From positions 1,679,501 through 1,743,500 of the forward strand of contig SEMN01000020.1 of assembly GCA_005408345.1 (NCBI GenBank): a stretch of 64,000 bases of DNA, given 5' to 3'. Position numbers and translations under genes: made by a program. The number at the start of each line of letters is the position of its first letter. The stretch's first letter is position 1. The notes beneath the pieces are model-generated. The model was not told the DNA's origin, searched no databases, and worked only from the letters and a program-made list of their open reading frames with translations. The stretch comes from Macquaria australasica. Taxonomy: Eukaryota > Chordata > Actinopteri > Centrarchiformes > Percichthyidae. Below are positions 37,195-48,959 of this stretch, piece by piece.

Positions 37195-40100
37195 TCAGTT
37201 TTGGCAAAGGCAGGAAGTGATGGAGAGGACTGTGTGTATCTGCCCATGCTGGCTGAGGAAGCTGTGGCTCTCATAGCCCTGAGGAACACAGGAGCTGGAC
37301 TGTCCTTCAGCCCATAAGTGGCAGATTTGTGGATCAGATGGACTCCTGCAGCAGAAAATTGAAAGAACATTAAAATCACTGTGTGCACTGCATCAAACAA
37401 CCAGTAAATATGCTGTATGTGTCTCCTGAAGCATACATCTGTCACAGAAAAATATCAATTAAATACCTAAATGTATTTAATTAAATATCTACATGTAGCC
37501 TACTGTACTGTGACGATCAACTTTAGTATGTGAGGTTATTTAGTGTTGTATCATGTTAAGCCTGTCTGTCTAGTGACATTTTGGAACTTTTTATTGTCAA
37601 TTTCAACGTGGATAATTCCCATATAAACTTTTTATAAAGGTATTATGATTCTGATCAAGACTCTGCTGATATTAATGTGTTTCAACTTTGCAATGAGAGA
37701 TTTGTATTTTTAAAGACAAGTAAAATGAGTCCCATGCGTTAATAAGTTGTCCTCTTAAACCCCAATGACTCGCTGTTGGGGGAGTGATAACAAACTCATG
37801 CTGTGCAGCCAAAAAATTGTACAAAGCCACAAAACTTGATTTTAAATTCTAGTTGAGAGCCCTAAGTTTCCAAAGACACAGAATGTGTCAGGCTGAATTT
37901 AGGGAAATGTGTCTAAAATAAGACATGGAGTCTTGTGTTTGAATATTTCACTCAGTGTAAACACAATATATCTTCAATTAAGTGCTGGAACAGGTACAGA
38001 ATATTTATTTGATACTGTCAGACAGTGTGGAAAAAACATTATTTTAACAGCCTTAGATTTACTTAAGGGGAAATAAAAGGGGAGAACTATATGATAATGG
38101 GCCTAATTCAATTCAAAAATAGGCTTTTTGTATTTGTTTGTGCAGAATTATTTTCTCTTCCAGTCATAAAATCAAAATCAAATGACTCATGAAGGAACAC
38201 TAAGGTAAATTTGGAATGTGAACCTCTTTTCATATACTTCATATATAGATAAAATTACACTGTTAGTAAGTCTGCCACAAAATAAAGCAGAAGATATGGG
38301 AGGGACATTTGGTGTAGGAATGAAACTAAAGAGGCCAACATGTTGAGTGCAGAAAGTGTCAGAGCTCACAGGCAATTGTAATGAGAGGGGCAGAGGAGGT
38401 GTGTGTGTGTGTGTGTGTGTGTTTGTGGGTGAGTGTGCGTGTGTGTGTGTTTGTGGGTGAGTGTGCGTGGCAGCTGCATACTTACCTGAGAAGGCATCGG
38501 TTTCCTGTAGTGCAGCCTCCCAAACATCTGCCCACATCTATTTCCTGTGGAAAATTAGCAACACAGAGAGAAGGCAATCAGCTCACAGCTGGTCACAAAT
38601 ATTGACCCAGTTGAGTTGGGGGGCCAGCTGCTGTTTAGCATGTAAACTGCTTTGATTCGACACCTGCACGGGCCATTTGTGTTTGTGCTGCACTCGCACC
38701 TTTGGCGCTGAGGCACAGCAGATGACCAACTGTGTCCAGGAATTCAACTTAAATCTTATCTTAAAAACTTAAATCTAACATGTTATTTATCACATGAAGT
38801 CTGATGTTAAAATCAAAAACAATTATTTTGATCTTTATGGTGTTGAGAGGGTTGTGGATGAACTTTGTTGTAAGTGCTTCAAAGTGGGACCTTTGTGAAT
38901 GATACAAGGGTAAATAATGAGTCTAAATCCTCATTTTCTACATGGCCAACAAAACAGGTTTAATCAGGTTTTAACTGTATTTTCTTGAATAAAGTTGAGC
39001 TCAAATCTGCCAGTCTATCATGTGTATTGTTGCAGGTTGTGCATGAATAAGCATGCAACACATCCAGAGGTCCTTCACACCAGGATGTGTGGTGCCAGCC
39101 ACTGGCCAGTGGATTATCTTGATTAAGTGCTGTCTTCCACACATGTGTCTGATGAATAAAGATACTTCATTACTGTCTGGCACCTAACTAGGCCCCCGTT
39201 TCCTCTCAACTTGATTACAAAAGAGAGTGTGAAACTGGCATCCCAAATGAAATACTCCTCTATTATCAGATATGCTGATGATTTATGAAGCTAGAAATAA
39301 AAAGAGCCCATGTTGTAGTGATAGTTTAGACTTTACACCTACTTTGAGCCTCTCCTCTTTGACTCCATCCGCATGGTGGACTATTTCATAGTAATACTCC
39401 ACATACGGGACCCTGTAGCAGCTTTCCTTCAGCTCGCAGGCCGCCACTGTCTGGATGAGGTCCACTTTGTTGGGGGTTTCCACCAAGGCTGAGTCAAACT
39501 TAGTGGGGACACAGGAGAATCCCTCTGTGAATGATTGATAAAGGAAAAGAGTTACATGGGCATGAAGAGCAGCTCCATTATAATCTGTGATCCAAATGCA
39601 AACAAACAGAACTTTAAAACACAGGATTAGCTTTTTGATCACTCCCAAACTGATTGATGGGTCACCAGACAACAACTTCACAAGCACTTTTTTCCTGATG
39701 CTGTTAAAGAATTGTGTATATCAGTATTGTTTGGAAAAAAGAACTATATTTTCAATTAGATTGTAATCAAACACACACAATTCTGTATGTACATTTAGCT
39801 AGCTTTAGGATTGAGGCTTTTACTTCATCAGTATAGTGGATGGTGGTGAATCCAGTGCTAGCAGTGCAGGGCTGCTTTGACTATGGGCTTCCAGTGAATA
39901 TCAATATAACTTATATATGCTCTTATAATGTCTTACTTGGACCACAAACATACTGTAGTTCAGTGTGCATCACTGCATTAACACAGTGGCACTGTACCCT
40001 TTAATCAGGGCAGTTTTAAAGCTTTATATACACTAAAACAGAAAAGTTCAGTTAATTTTGTTTGGGCATAAAATCAAAATTGTGTGAAGGCAATAAAAAA

Positions 40101-41829
40101 AAAAAATGAATTACTTAATTTCCCCTTTTCCAGTAAAATTTGGTTTAAATTTTTCTAGCACCACTTTAATTCACATTCCCCTGAATGACCGAGATTCCTG
40201 TTTTGGTTTATCTGACAGGTTTGCTACAAGCACACACACACACACACACACACCTGGGGAACCCTTGGACCGGGGGCATCCTCCCACGTCGATGACTGTC
40301 TCATACGGCGTATCGGAGTAATAAGTCCTCAGTGCGGGCACGCGGATGCACTGGGTCAGCTTGATCTCACAGTGGCACTCCTCGATGACCTCCACCTCCC
40401 GGGGTCCCTCGAACAGAAGCACCTGGTCCACGCGCATCCCGGTCGGCTCACACACCTGGTTCATCCCGCAGGAGGGCAGCTGGTTCGGCGGCTCCGAGCT
40501 CTCTGGAGCTGCAGGTCTCATCTGCTGCGTTCTCATCTTTTGCATGGCGAGAGAAACGATTGTTTGGTTCAGACATGTCAAAACATGTTTCTGTGTGCTG
40601 TACTGTAAGTGGTGCAAATTATTTGGAGACACAGACCTGTTGGTTTATGCAGAGTTTCCCACCAAAAGTCGTTTCAGTAGTAACTTCATTATCAAGTATA
40701 GGCCTATTGGAGTTTCAGCGTAACAACGTTGACAATCACAAAGTTACAGCGCGCCCTTGTGGCCATGTGGGGAAACTCAACTTACTTTTTTGATCCTGAG
40801 AAATTCCAGCATTGAGAAATGTTTTGAGTATTCCTGCTGTCCTGCTTCATGTGGTCTGGATGCTCCCCCACAGTGCGACCTGCACATGCCCACATCAACA
40901 CTGACAGGACTCCCAGAGATGTCTGTGGAGAGAGACACACACACAAGATCGATTTGATGTCAGACAGTTTTGATTAATCTCTGTCGCTTTTAAATTTCTC
41001 ATTCTGTTCGACAGATCATACTTTGGCTTCTGCTGCAGGATTACAGTCATGCATTTTATGGCACATTAATACATTTGCTGATGTGGTGGAGTGTGGTGCT
41101 TTACCTTGTCCAATGTAGACAAAGTGGCTCTGTCTTTTGCAGCACACTCTCTGTGTGAACAGGTTTCTGTGATCTATGTGTTTGCTCAACACTCCGGTCA
41201 CTAGAAAACATAAGACAAACATCAGTCAGTTAACACTTTTATCATTTTACTTCATATAGAGTAAGCATAGTTTTGCTTTAAGAATGATTTTAAAATATTA
41301 TATTTTCCGAGATGAGCAGATTCTGATCCATGAGATTACAATATTGGAAGTTGGGACACAATAGTGCAGGAAACCATATTCTTCAAGGCAATTAGTTAAT
41401 GAAAAGAATTAATTAGCAGTTATTTAGACCCAGACAGGTAAATGAATATTTAGAACTATAGCTTTCCAAGAAAAAAAAACACTCTCAAGTACTTTGTACT
41501 TTATTTTAAAATAATATTTATATCATGCATGGCGTTTATCTGGAAATATTCATTTTGGATTTGCATGGGTTTATTAGTTAAATGGAAGTGAATGGACCCC
41601 TACTTGCTGTTTAGTTAAAAGAAAACATGTGAACACATCACACCCTCTTCTACGACTCTTGTTTCCAGTCATATCACAAGGGATAAGCAAGTATATTTGA
41701 GTCAGTCCAGTTAGTGACTAGCTGCTTCTGTACATGTCAGAGCAGCAGTAGAATAGAATAGAGCAAACAGTACTTACAGGTCAGGTGGAGGGCACACAGG
41801 AGGAGAAGGAATGGTCGGGGTACATCCAT
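37195..41829 (-). CDS. pnhd: Pinhead, secreted Cys-rich developmental factor
   Basis: Pinhead is a secreted embryonic factor reported to act with or against ADMP, FGF and Wnt signals. Seven exons: 41778-41829, 41105-41200, 40786-40922, 40254-40536, 39343-39524, 38486-38544, 37195-37345; 960 bp, 319 residues. The start MDVPRPFLLLLCALHLT is a signal peptide with a good Kozak context. Cysteine landmarks: VDVGMCRSHCGG, LPSCGMNQVCEP, IEECHCEIKLTQC, VIDVGGC, SCVPTKF, VAACELKESCYRVP, EIDVGRCLGGC, SCVPQGY and the end SITSCLCQN. The pattern recurs three times. The exon 4 acceptor could instead be 12 bp later (in frame). The exon 4 donor sits inside a GT repeat. Identity rests on Cys pattern, length and position next to admp. 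Confidence 0.82.
38399..38469 (+). repeat. GT-rich microsatellite in pnhd intron 6
   Basis: Imperfect (GT)n in which a unit containing TTTGTGGGTGAGTGTGCGTG occurs twice in tandem. It lies just inside the intron beyond exon 38486-38544. Confidence 0.85.
40231..40253 (-). repeat. (GT)n microsatellite forming the pnhd intron 4 donor
   Basis: (CA)11C on the plus strand. Read on the minus strand it starts exactly after exon 4 (CCCCAG) as GTGTGTGTGT, so the 5' splice site is made of the repeat itself. Confidence 0.75.
40747..40765 (-). promoter_or_regulatory. CTCF-like motif in pnhd intron 3
   Basis: On the minus strand, TGGCCACAAGGGCGCGCTG matches the extended CTCF consensus with one core mismatch (C for G). 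Motif evidence only. Confidence 0.4.
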
Positions 41830-41897
41830 GGCTTTAGTCTGAATCTGCTCCTCAGCTGCCAGATCCTGAGTGTCCCTCTGCTCACTGATGGCTCTGA

Positions 41898-41905
41898 TAT
41901 TTATA
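41898..41905 (-). promoter_or_regulatory. pnhd: pnhd TATA box
   Basis: TATAAATA on the minus strand, about 70 bp upstream of the pnhd ATG, placing the transcription start near 41870. Confidence 0.6.
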
Positions 41906-41909
41906 CGGG

Positions 41910-44719
41910 ATCAAGCTTCAGCCCCAAATGTCACCTGAAAACAAGGTCTCAGAGTGGTGTGGAGTCAAAAAAGTGGGAGCTAATCAAATTTCCATGCTGA
42001 ATGCTTTGTGGGATGGAGGTCTTACAAGCAGGGGCCACTTCAAAGGAAATCTCTACAGCTTTTCTGTTTCTGCTGCGAGGGACCCAGTGGCTCGAGTGTG
42101 TCGACCGGCCCGAGCTCACCCTAATGAAGTGCTTAAGTAGCCTTGAGCCATTAAAGCGTCACTCATTCAAAGGCATTAATCATCTTTTATCTCAGGGGGA
42201 AGGTGTTTAGCACCTCCGACTTAAAACAAAACTTGGCCCAAACACATAAACAGGATCAGCGTGGGGGCCTGAGCCTCCCCTTCAGAAACTCCAGCACCTT
42301 TGTGTTTATTCAACATGACACCAAATGGCCAGACCCCTCAGAGCTGCCCTTCAAATCTCAGCTTCTTTTTCTCTTCAGAGGCAAGAGGATTAGAACAACA
42401 TATGTAACATGTTTTCAGACATGTCAATCTCTGTTTATATATAACATTTCTGAGGTAAAATGGAAATTTAACCAAGAACGCAGTATACTGGCAGAAAGGC
42501 CCAGAATACACCTCATGTTTTGTCAGTTATACATCTAAACAGGGCAACCTAAATACACAGTTTTGTTCCTATTTCAGACATATTACATCATGTTCTAAAA
42601 AGCCTTATTTTAATCACAGGAAAGAAGTTTAGCTATGTTTCAATGTTTTCAGGCATTTTGCTGATTTTTCTCTTCTTATCTTAATAAGGTGTTAGTCCTT
42701 CTTTGAAGTGTTGATATGATCCCCTCATTTTCACCGGGATCAACGGATCATCGTTCAGAGAGCCATCAGCACTCAGACACCTTGATTAAGGTGACACCTA
42801 CAACAGTTTCAATTGTTGATTCCTTTCATTAAGTCGCAACAAATCTTATTGAAATTCTATCATAATCCTGGTAAAACCTTAAACCTTAACCGTAATTACT
42901 TGATTTAATTATGTAGATCACATGATGTGTTGTCAAAAAACACGGTTGATTTTCAAACTAGGTTTTAGGCCCTTAAGGGGGTTATTTAGATTGTTTATAA
43001 CTGTGTTGTGTTTTGTGAAAGGTGAAATAGACTCACTTTTTAATAATAATAATAATAATAATAATTTACTAATATCATCAGGGGTCAGAGGTTATCAAGG
43101 TTGGGATTCACAGCTTTCAATTGTGTCACTCGATCTTCCTCAGCAGATGAAGTTTGAAATTGTCACAGAATTGTAGACGTTCAAATTTCCATTTTTTGTC
43201 TGAGCACTTTAAGGACTTCTTGTCCATGTTGGTTTAAAAGTTGAAAAATGGTACCATCTACAATTCCCTGACAACTGAGCAAAATTCCTCCACCGAGGAA
43301 GATCATGTGATACAATCGAAAGCTCCAGGGCAGTTACTAATGTATGAAATTGGTGTCGTACTGCCCATAGAATGGTTTTGCTTATAAATCGCCAAGGCAT
43401 TCAACGGTCTTAGCTGTCTTAGAATATAGGCCTGTTATATTTTACCTTTATTTTTTCATCTGTTCTCTTCTATTACTCCTCTTCATCAATAGCACACATA
43501 ATACATTGCAAAGTGATTTTCTGTCTCCAATCATCTCAGTGACCGGCCTTCTCCTTTTTTTTGTAAATTGGGTCAAGCTTTTCAGAACCATGCAGTGATA
43601 TTGTAGTTTTTTTTGTCCTGAGAAATTATGAAAGTAATTGCAGCCTCTCTTCCCTCTCCAGCAAACCTTTCCTCTGTAGATTAATTCAACATTGCATGTG
43701 CTCTGAGGTGATCGCTGAGGTGCTGATTGGATTATAGTGAGTCACCTGCGACATATCCATACAGCTTATGCACGCTGGGTGTTAGACTATCCCTGTGTCC
43801 AGCCGCAGAGGTTGACGGGAGTGAACAGACAGTCCATCAGTATGTCTGTGCAGACGGTCTGGCCTTTTGTCTGTCTCGTGTCATGGTCAGTCCTGAGTCA
43901 TGGGTCGCTGTGTAACTGTGTAGCCCGGTTGGATGGCCACACTTGCAGTCTTTCTGTGTTCACCTCCTTTAGCTTTTGGATGAGGTTGTGAAGGTTAGGT
44001 AGCATTTTTTGTTTTGATTTAGTGGAAAATGAGAAGAATTTGAATGGTTATTTGGTACCAGTGCAGCTTTCAACAACATAGCACCTCTGACAAAGTAGAA
44101 AATTTAATTGGATAATAAAGTTTGAATTATAATGTAAAAAGTAATTTACACTCAGTCTTCATTAAATGTTCTGACTACAGGAAACAGAACCACTTTAACT
44201 GTAGTTATAACCTTTCCTCAGTCCCTTGACCCCTAACAGTAATGATGGTTATATGAAGTACATTGTAGAGATAATCCCATCAATGTCCTGTTCAAGCACC
44301 TGCATCAGGCGGCATGTTCATGTCTAGGGGTTAAAGAAGCCTCTGTAAAGCCTGTCTATTGTTTGTCTGTAATCCAGCACTCTGGGATTACAGGGCTTCA
44401 TGCAGTAGTTCTGGATAATACATTAGGAGACAATACTGCAGCATTGGGAGACAGCAGGCGGAAAAAGAGCAGTGGTACTATAACAGCATCTGGACAGGCA
44501 GTTAGTTATCTGAGGAACATCATCTTAAGAGCATTTTTCCTGATGCATGAAGATGGTTTTGAATTCACGTCATGCTGCTTACATCATTTCCGATCACTTT
44601 TATCTTTCAGTTTTTGGTTTGTGGAAATTAGTTTTCTTGGTAATTGACCACCTTCTTGTTTTCTAAAATCTTCAAGAAGTCAGATCACAAAGGAAAGCAG
44701 ATTGCCTGGGATAGAAATC
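41910..44719. other. Intergenic between pnhd and the NIM1-like kinase gene
   Basis: Divergent promoters flank it. No coding exon seen. It contains an (AAT)n run at 43041-43066, a fold-back repeat at 43118-43325, and near 42787-42797 an AGGTG-A-CACCT inverted motif that resembles paired T-box/E-box-like sites. Confidence 0.5.
43118..43325. repeat. Fold-back repeat with about 55-nt imperfect arms
   Basis: The left part (CACTCGATCTTCCTCAG ... GTCACAGAATTGTAG) and right part (CTACAATTCCCTGACAAC ... GAGGAAGATCATGTGATACA) are imperfect reverse complements around roughly 80 nt. The right arm belongs to the same family as 20236-20340 and 62578-62703. Confidence 0.6.
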
Positions 44720-47700
44720 ATGTATTTGAACAGAAATAATGCCATCAACACAGAACGGAGTAAGAAGAACATAAAAGGGAAAACATGTGAGTACAGACAC
44801 ATCACTAAATTTAAAATGTAGGACTTTATTATTTAAATAGACGTATCCTCATTTCAAGCATCTTAACAAACATTGCTGTTTCATCCCAAAAGTATGACAC
44901 CAACTTGATTTTTTTCTCCTTCTCAGGGGCTCACTTAAAGTCAACTCCATGTCAGGAAGACATCTTCACCCTGACGTCCCCAAAGGTGGGGAACAAGACA
45001 AGGAACAAGGAGACAAAGGAGAACGTGACAGGGGAGCAGGAGGTCATGCAGTGCACTGCGTTTGGGAAGGCCTTTTATGATCTGACCCATTCAGAGAGGG
45101 TGATGAATGATCTGATATTTGGACGCCGGGTGGGGCTTTACGAGCTGAGAGGGGAGATCGGCTCTGGAAACTTCTCCCAGGTTAGACTGGGGATACATGA
45201 CCTGACCAAAGGTGAGATGCTGGGTGCTGTGCCTTCTTTTTTTTTTACCCCCATGTAAACGTGGCTGTATATTTACACGTTAACTGTTGCAAGGATTTAA
45301 TCATCAAATTTTTTTGGCCACAAGGACAATGTTCAAGCTTCTCACATTGTTGTATTTTCTTCTAAATTAGAAAATATGTGATCCATGGCAGCTAACATGA
45401 ATACACTTAATGAGCTTAGCTGGTTTAAAGGCCTCTCTATCAGGTGCTGATGCAGTTAAAGTGCACGTGTACACGTGTACGAGTTATGGCAGTACATCTG
45501 TCAAAGTAATGACAAGTTGGTCAGAAAAGGCCACTTCTTTCATATCTCACCCAGGAAAAACATTTGAAGCACCACTGCAAACACTGCCAATAAAAGCGGG
45601 TCATGTTAGCTTGCCTGCACTGAATATAATGGGTTCAATCGGTACTCCTGTTATCTGTCCCTTATTAAGTTGAAATACTTTTTCCTTAAGTGCTTATGTT
45701 ATATTGTGAGGCATTTGTATTTGTATTAAATCACATTTTCCATTAAGTATCATAAAGTGAATGATTTGCAATGGTGTAAAAACAAAGAGCATATGCAGTC
45801 TCAACAGTAGACAGTAAACAGCGTCTCTTTATTTACATCTGAATTATTTTTCTATAATGGTTTTACAACATAGAAACCATAATGTTGTTCTGAGGGTTCC
45901 TTCTATATGGTTTATACATTAAAGCTTTTATTATATCTTCCTGTAGCTCACACTGTAGCAGATTCAGAGGCTTTTCTTTGAGAGCAAATTACTTGTTACC
46001 TGATTCACATATTAGTTGGAAACTCTCAGTACTAAAAGATAAGATGTACAGACATCCAGATTCATTTCATGGAAGACACTTCAGTCAGCTCAGCTCAACA
46101 AATGTAAATCCAGTCTGGGTCATTCCAGATGTCAGAAGACATAGCTAATCTCATCAACCAGCCATCCACTAATCTATACTGTCTTCAGCCTTCATGGCCA
46201 GCAGCTTGTGTGCAACATGGCAATGACGCTGATAACCAGACATTCTGTAGGAATTAATAAAAGGTGTAGATCAGAACATAAAGGAAGGAAGGAAATCAAT
46301 ACTTAACAAAATAAGGAATATTAAATGATGGAAAAGGTAGAGAAAAAAGGTAAAGTGTGTGTATTCCTTGTGGCCTCACTGACTTTGCCCATATCTGTCT
46401 TCATCTGATAGAGAGAGTGGCTGTAAAAATCCTGGATAAAGTGCATCTGGACAAGCGATCGCAAGCGCTTTTCGCCTCTGAAATCTCTTGCATGGTGAAG
46501 CTGGCTCACCCCAACATAGTGCGCCTGTATGAGGTGGTGGAGACGTTCAAGCGGCTCTACCTGGTGATGGAGTATGCCAGCGGAGGAGAGCTGTTCACCC
46601 GTATCAGCACCAGGGGGCGCCTGTCAGACCTGGAGAGCAAGCTTGTGTTTTCCCAGGTCCTGTCTGCAGTCAAACATATGGTAAGTGGACTCATCAGCAG
46701 CCTGCAGGTGAACATTGTGAGCAGTACATTTTGTTGTAAAACGAGGGCAGAGATACCTTGTGCAGAATATTAAAACAACAGACTGCTTTTTAAAGCATAG
46801 CACATCTTCTATAGAAGATATCTAATTTTTCAGAGCTGTTGAGTAATGAATCCAGACAATGATAACACTCAAGAAAACAGCTTTTCTTGTGACTTTGCAT
46901 TTTAAAGTTCTCATACATTAAGCCAGCTGTGAAGAAGAGCTGTTTAACTTTCTAATGCTAAGTAGGACAATCTCACACATTTCTCTCTTTTCCCAGCATG
47001 ATAATAATATTGTGCACAGGGACCTGAAGGCTGAGAATGTCTTCTACACCAACACCTACTGCATTAAAGTGGGTGACTTTGGTTTCAGCACGTCCTGCTG
47101 CCCCAGCGATGTCCTTCACACGTTCTGTGGCTCTCCACCTTATGCAGCCCCTGAGCTATTCAAAGAGAGAGGTTACATTGGTCAGTATGCAGATATGTGG
47201 GCACTGGGTATCTTGCTCTACTTCATGGTGACTGCCACTATGCCGTTCAAAGCTACTAACACTGGCAGGCTTAAGTGTTGTATCCTGCAGGGCTCCTATG
47301 CCATTCCCCCGTATGTACCCAGATCATGCCAGGAGATCCTTAACGGCCTGCTGAAGCCAGTTCCTGTGGATCGCCTCACTGTGGCACAGATCATGGACAG
47401 CGACTGGATGAGAGGTATTGAGTACCCCCAGGCCTATTCAGTTTGTGGCCCTACACCCTACCATCTGCTCGAGTCTTCCCACAACCTCAGCTCAGATGAA
47501 CTGAGTGTGAAGGCAGCGCTGGAGGATCTTGGCATCACCAAGGCCAATCTCCTCAACAACAGTCTAGACTTGAGAAGCCCCATCACTGGGGCTTACCGGA
47601 TTTTGCTACACCGCATCCAAAAGAGGAGGTCTGTGGAAGCTGTGGGCTACAGCCAGGCATGCACCAAACAATCCCAGAACAGACTCAGAAGAAGAGCAGG

Positions 47701-47752
47701 CTCAGATGGCCTGCTAAACAAACGCCACTCTGTGGTCTGTGTCCTCATGTAG
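44720..47752 (+). CDS. nim1k: Serine/threonine kinase NIM1-like (AMPK-related)
   Basis: AMPK/SNF1-related kinase of the NIM1 family. Exons: 44720-44786, 44927-45211, 46412-46680, 46997-47752; 1377 bp, 458 residues (human NIM1K about 436). The kinase domain starts near residue 93: glycine loop GEIGSGNFSQV (about 99-109), VAVK lysine 123, HRDLKAEN (214-221), DFG (234-236), activation loop ending HTFCGSPPYAAPE with the LKB1-type Thr249. All catalytic residues are present. A UBA-like/C-terminal region (LEDLGITKANLLNNSLDLRS, GAYRILLHRIQKRRSVEA) matches NIM1. The protein ends VVCVLM, a CaaX-type sequence. The first exon (MYLNRNNAINTERSKKN) is the least certain; it fits by phase and donor. Could be a fish paralogue rather than the strict NIM1K orthologue. 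Confidence 0.88.
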
Positions 47753-47905
47753 TTTAGTTTCTTAAAGGAATAGTTCAACATTTTGGGAAATGTGCTTAAT
47801 TGCTGTCTTTCCGACACTTTGATGAGAAGATCGATACCACTCGCATGTCTGTGCGTTAAGTATGAAGTGAGAGGGAGAGCCAGGGAGCAGTTAGCCTAGC
47901 TGGTC

Positions 47906-48165
47906 ATTATTTATTTTATTCAATCATTTATTTTATTGTATTCATGTTTTAAAATGTTCTATTCCCTCTTATCGATTTTGTCATTTTCTTTTATCTATGT
48001 TTTTTTTAAATCTATTTTATTGGTTTTATGATTATATTTTTATCATTTTTATTTCTTGTGTCCATTAGTCTTAAATTGTTTTACTGTTTCCAGTTGTTTT
48101 ACCTTAAAGCACTTTGATTTGCACCAACCTGTACAAAAGGTGCTATACAAATAAAGCGTGATTGA
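47906..48165 (+). mobile_element. Retroelement tail nested in the outer repeat
   Basis: T/A-rich sequence ending in GCACTTTGATTTGCACCAAC and GTGCTATACAAATAAAGCGT, a 3' tail type seen in fish retroelements. TAGCT occurs at both edges (CCTAGCT before, GATAGCT after), a possible 5-bp target duplication. Its AATAAA may serve as poly(A) signal for the NIM1-like gene. Confidence 0.5.
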
Positions 48166-48249
48166 TAGCTAAGCATAAAGACTCGAAAAACAGCTGGTCT
48201 GGCTCTCAAAATCTGCCAGAACCTCTAGTCTCACTAATGAACACGTTCA

Positions 48250-48600
48250 ATTTCAATTCAGTTTCAATTCAGTTTTATTTATATAGCGCCATATCATAAC
48301 AAAGTTATCTCAGGGCACTTTTTCGAGTAGAGCAAGTCTAGACCGACTCTTTATATTTACAGAGACCCAACAGTTCCCACCATGAGCAAGCACTATGCGA
48401 CAGTGGCAAGGAAAAACTCCCTTTTAACAGGTAGAAACCTCGAGCAGAACCAGGCTCAAGGTGGGCGGTCATCTGCCTCGACCGGTTGGGTTGAAGGGGG
48501 AAGGGGGGAGCGGGAGAGAGAGAGCAGGAGGAAAGAGAACATACAGCAGCTCAATACAGCATAGATATGGTAATGGCATTGATGTTAACACCAACGGAAA
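48250..48600 (+). repeat. High-copy teleost repeat nested in the outer element
   Basis: Contains TTTATTTATATAGCGCCATA, CACCATGAGCAAGCACTATG and AGGAAAAACTCCCTTTTAAC, text repeated widely in spiny-rayed fish genomes. The 181-bp open frame inside it is part of the repeat, not a gene. Confidence 0.65.
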
Positions 48601-48959
48601 CAACACTAAGAGTTGTATCCTGTTTGTTTAGTAACATTAAAACAAAATGTATGGTTTTAGGGGGAAGTTATGTTTTGTAACAATTTCCTGGCGAACAACA
48701 GGTAGGTGCAATGACTTCCCAGAGTCACATGAGAGGCATGCAGAGGCGCTGCACAGAAGTAACTGGTCGGATGCATAAACCGTTACTGTTACTTAATGAT
48801 CTGTAACGGCCTTCCAGTCTTTATGCTAAGCTAGGCTAATCGCCTCCTGGCTCCAGCTTTACTTAACACACAGACATGAGATTGACACTGTTCTTTTCAT
48901 CTAACTCTTGGAAATAGGGTGAACAAGCATATTTCCCAAAATGTCGATAACTGTTGTTT

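Larger units (their letters stand above)
47764..48958. mobile_element. Non-autonomous transposon with two nested insertions
   Basis: Outer element: the left end GGAATAGTTCAACATTTTGG and right end TTTCCCAAAATGTCG share an exact 14-bp inverted repeat (47778-47791 and 48931-48944). Inner element text GAAGATCGATACCACTCGCA, then GCATAAAGACTCG and later CTGGCTCCAGC is typical of a high-copy fish element. It is split by insertions at 47906-48165 and 48250-48600. It starts 12 bp after the NIM1-like stop codon. Confidence 0.7.

Noticed and set aside
37099..37317. Plus-strand open frame with protein-like text (FQWEAQSSVLAKAGSDGEDC)
   Set aside because: Antisense to the last pnhd exon (37195-37345), which closes the pnhd model in frame with a good acceptor; the plus frame has no start context or splice support.
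48382..48564. Plus-strand 60-codon open frame after the NIM1-like gene
   Set aside because: Lies inside a high-copy fish repeat (AGGAAAAACTCCCTTTTAAC type); not a gene.
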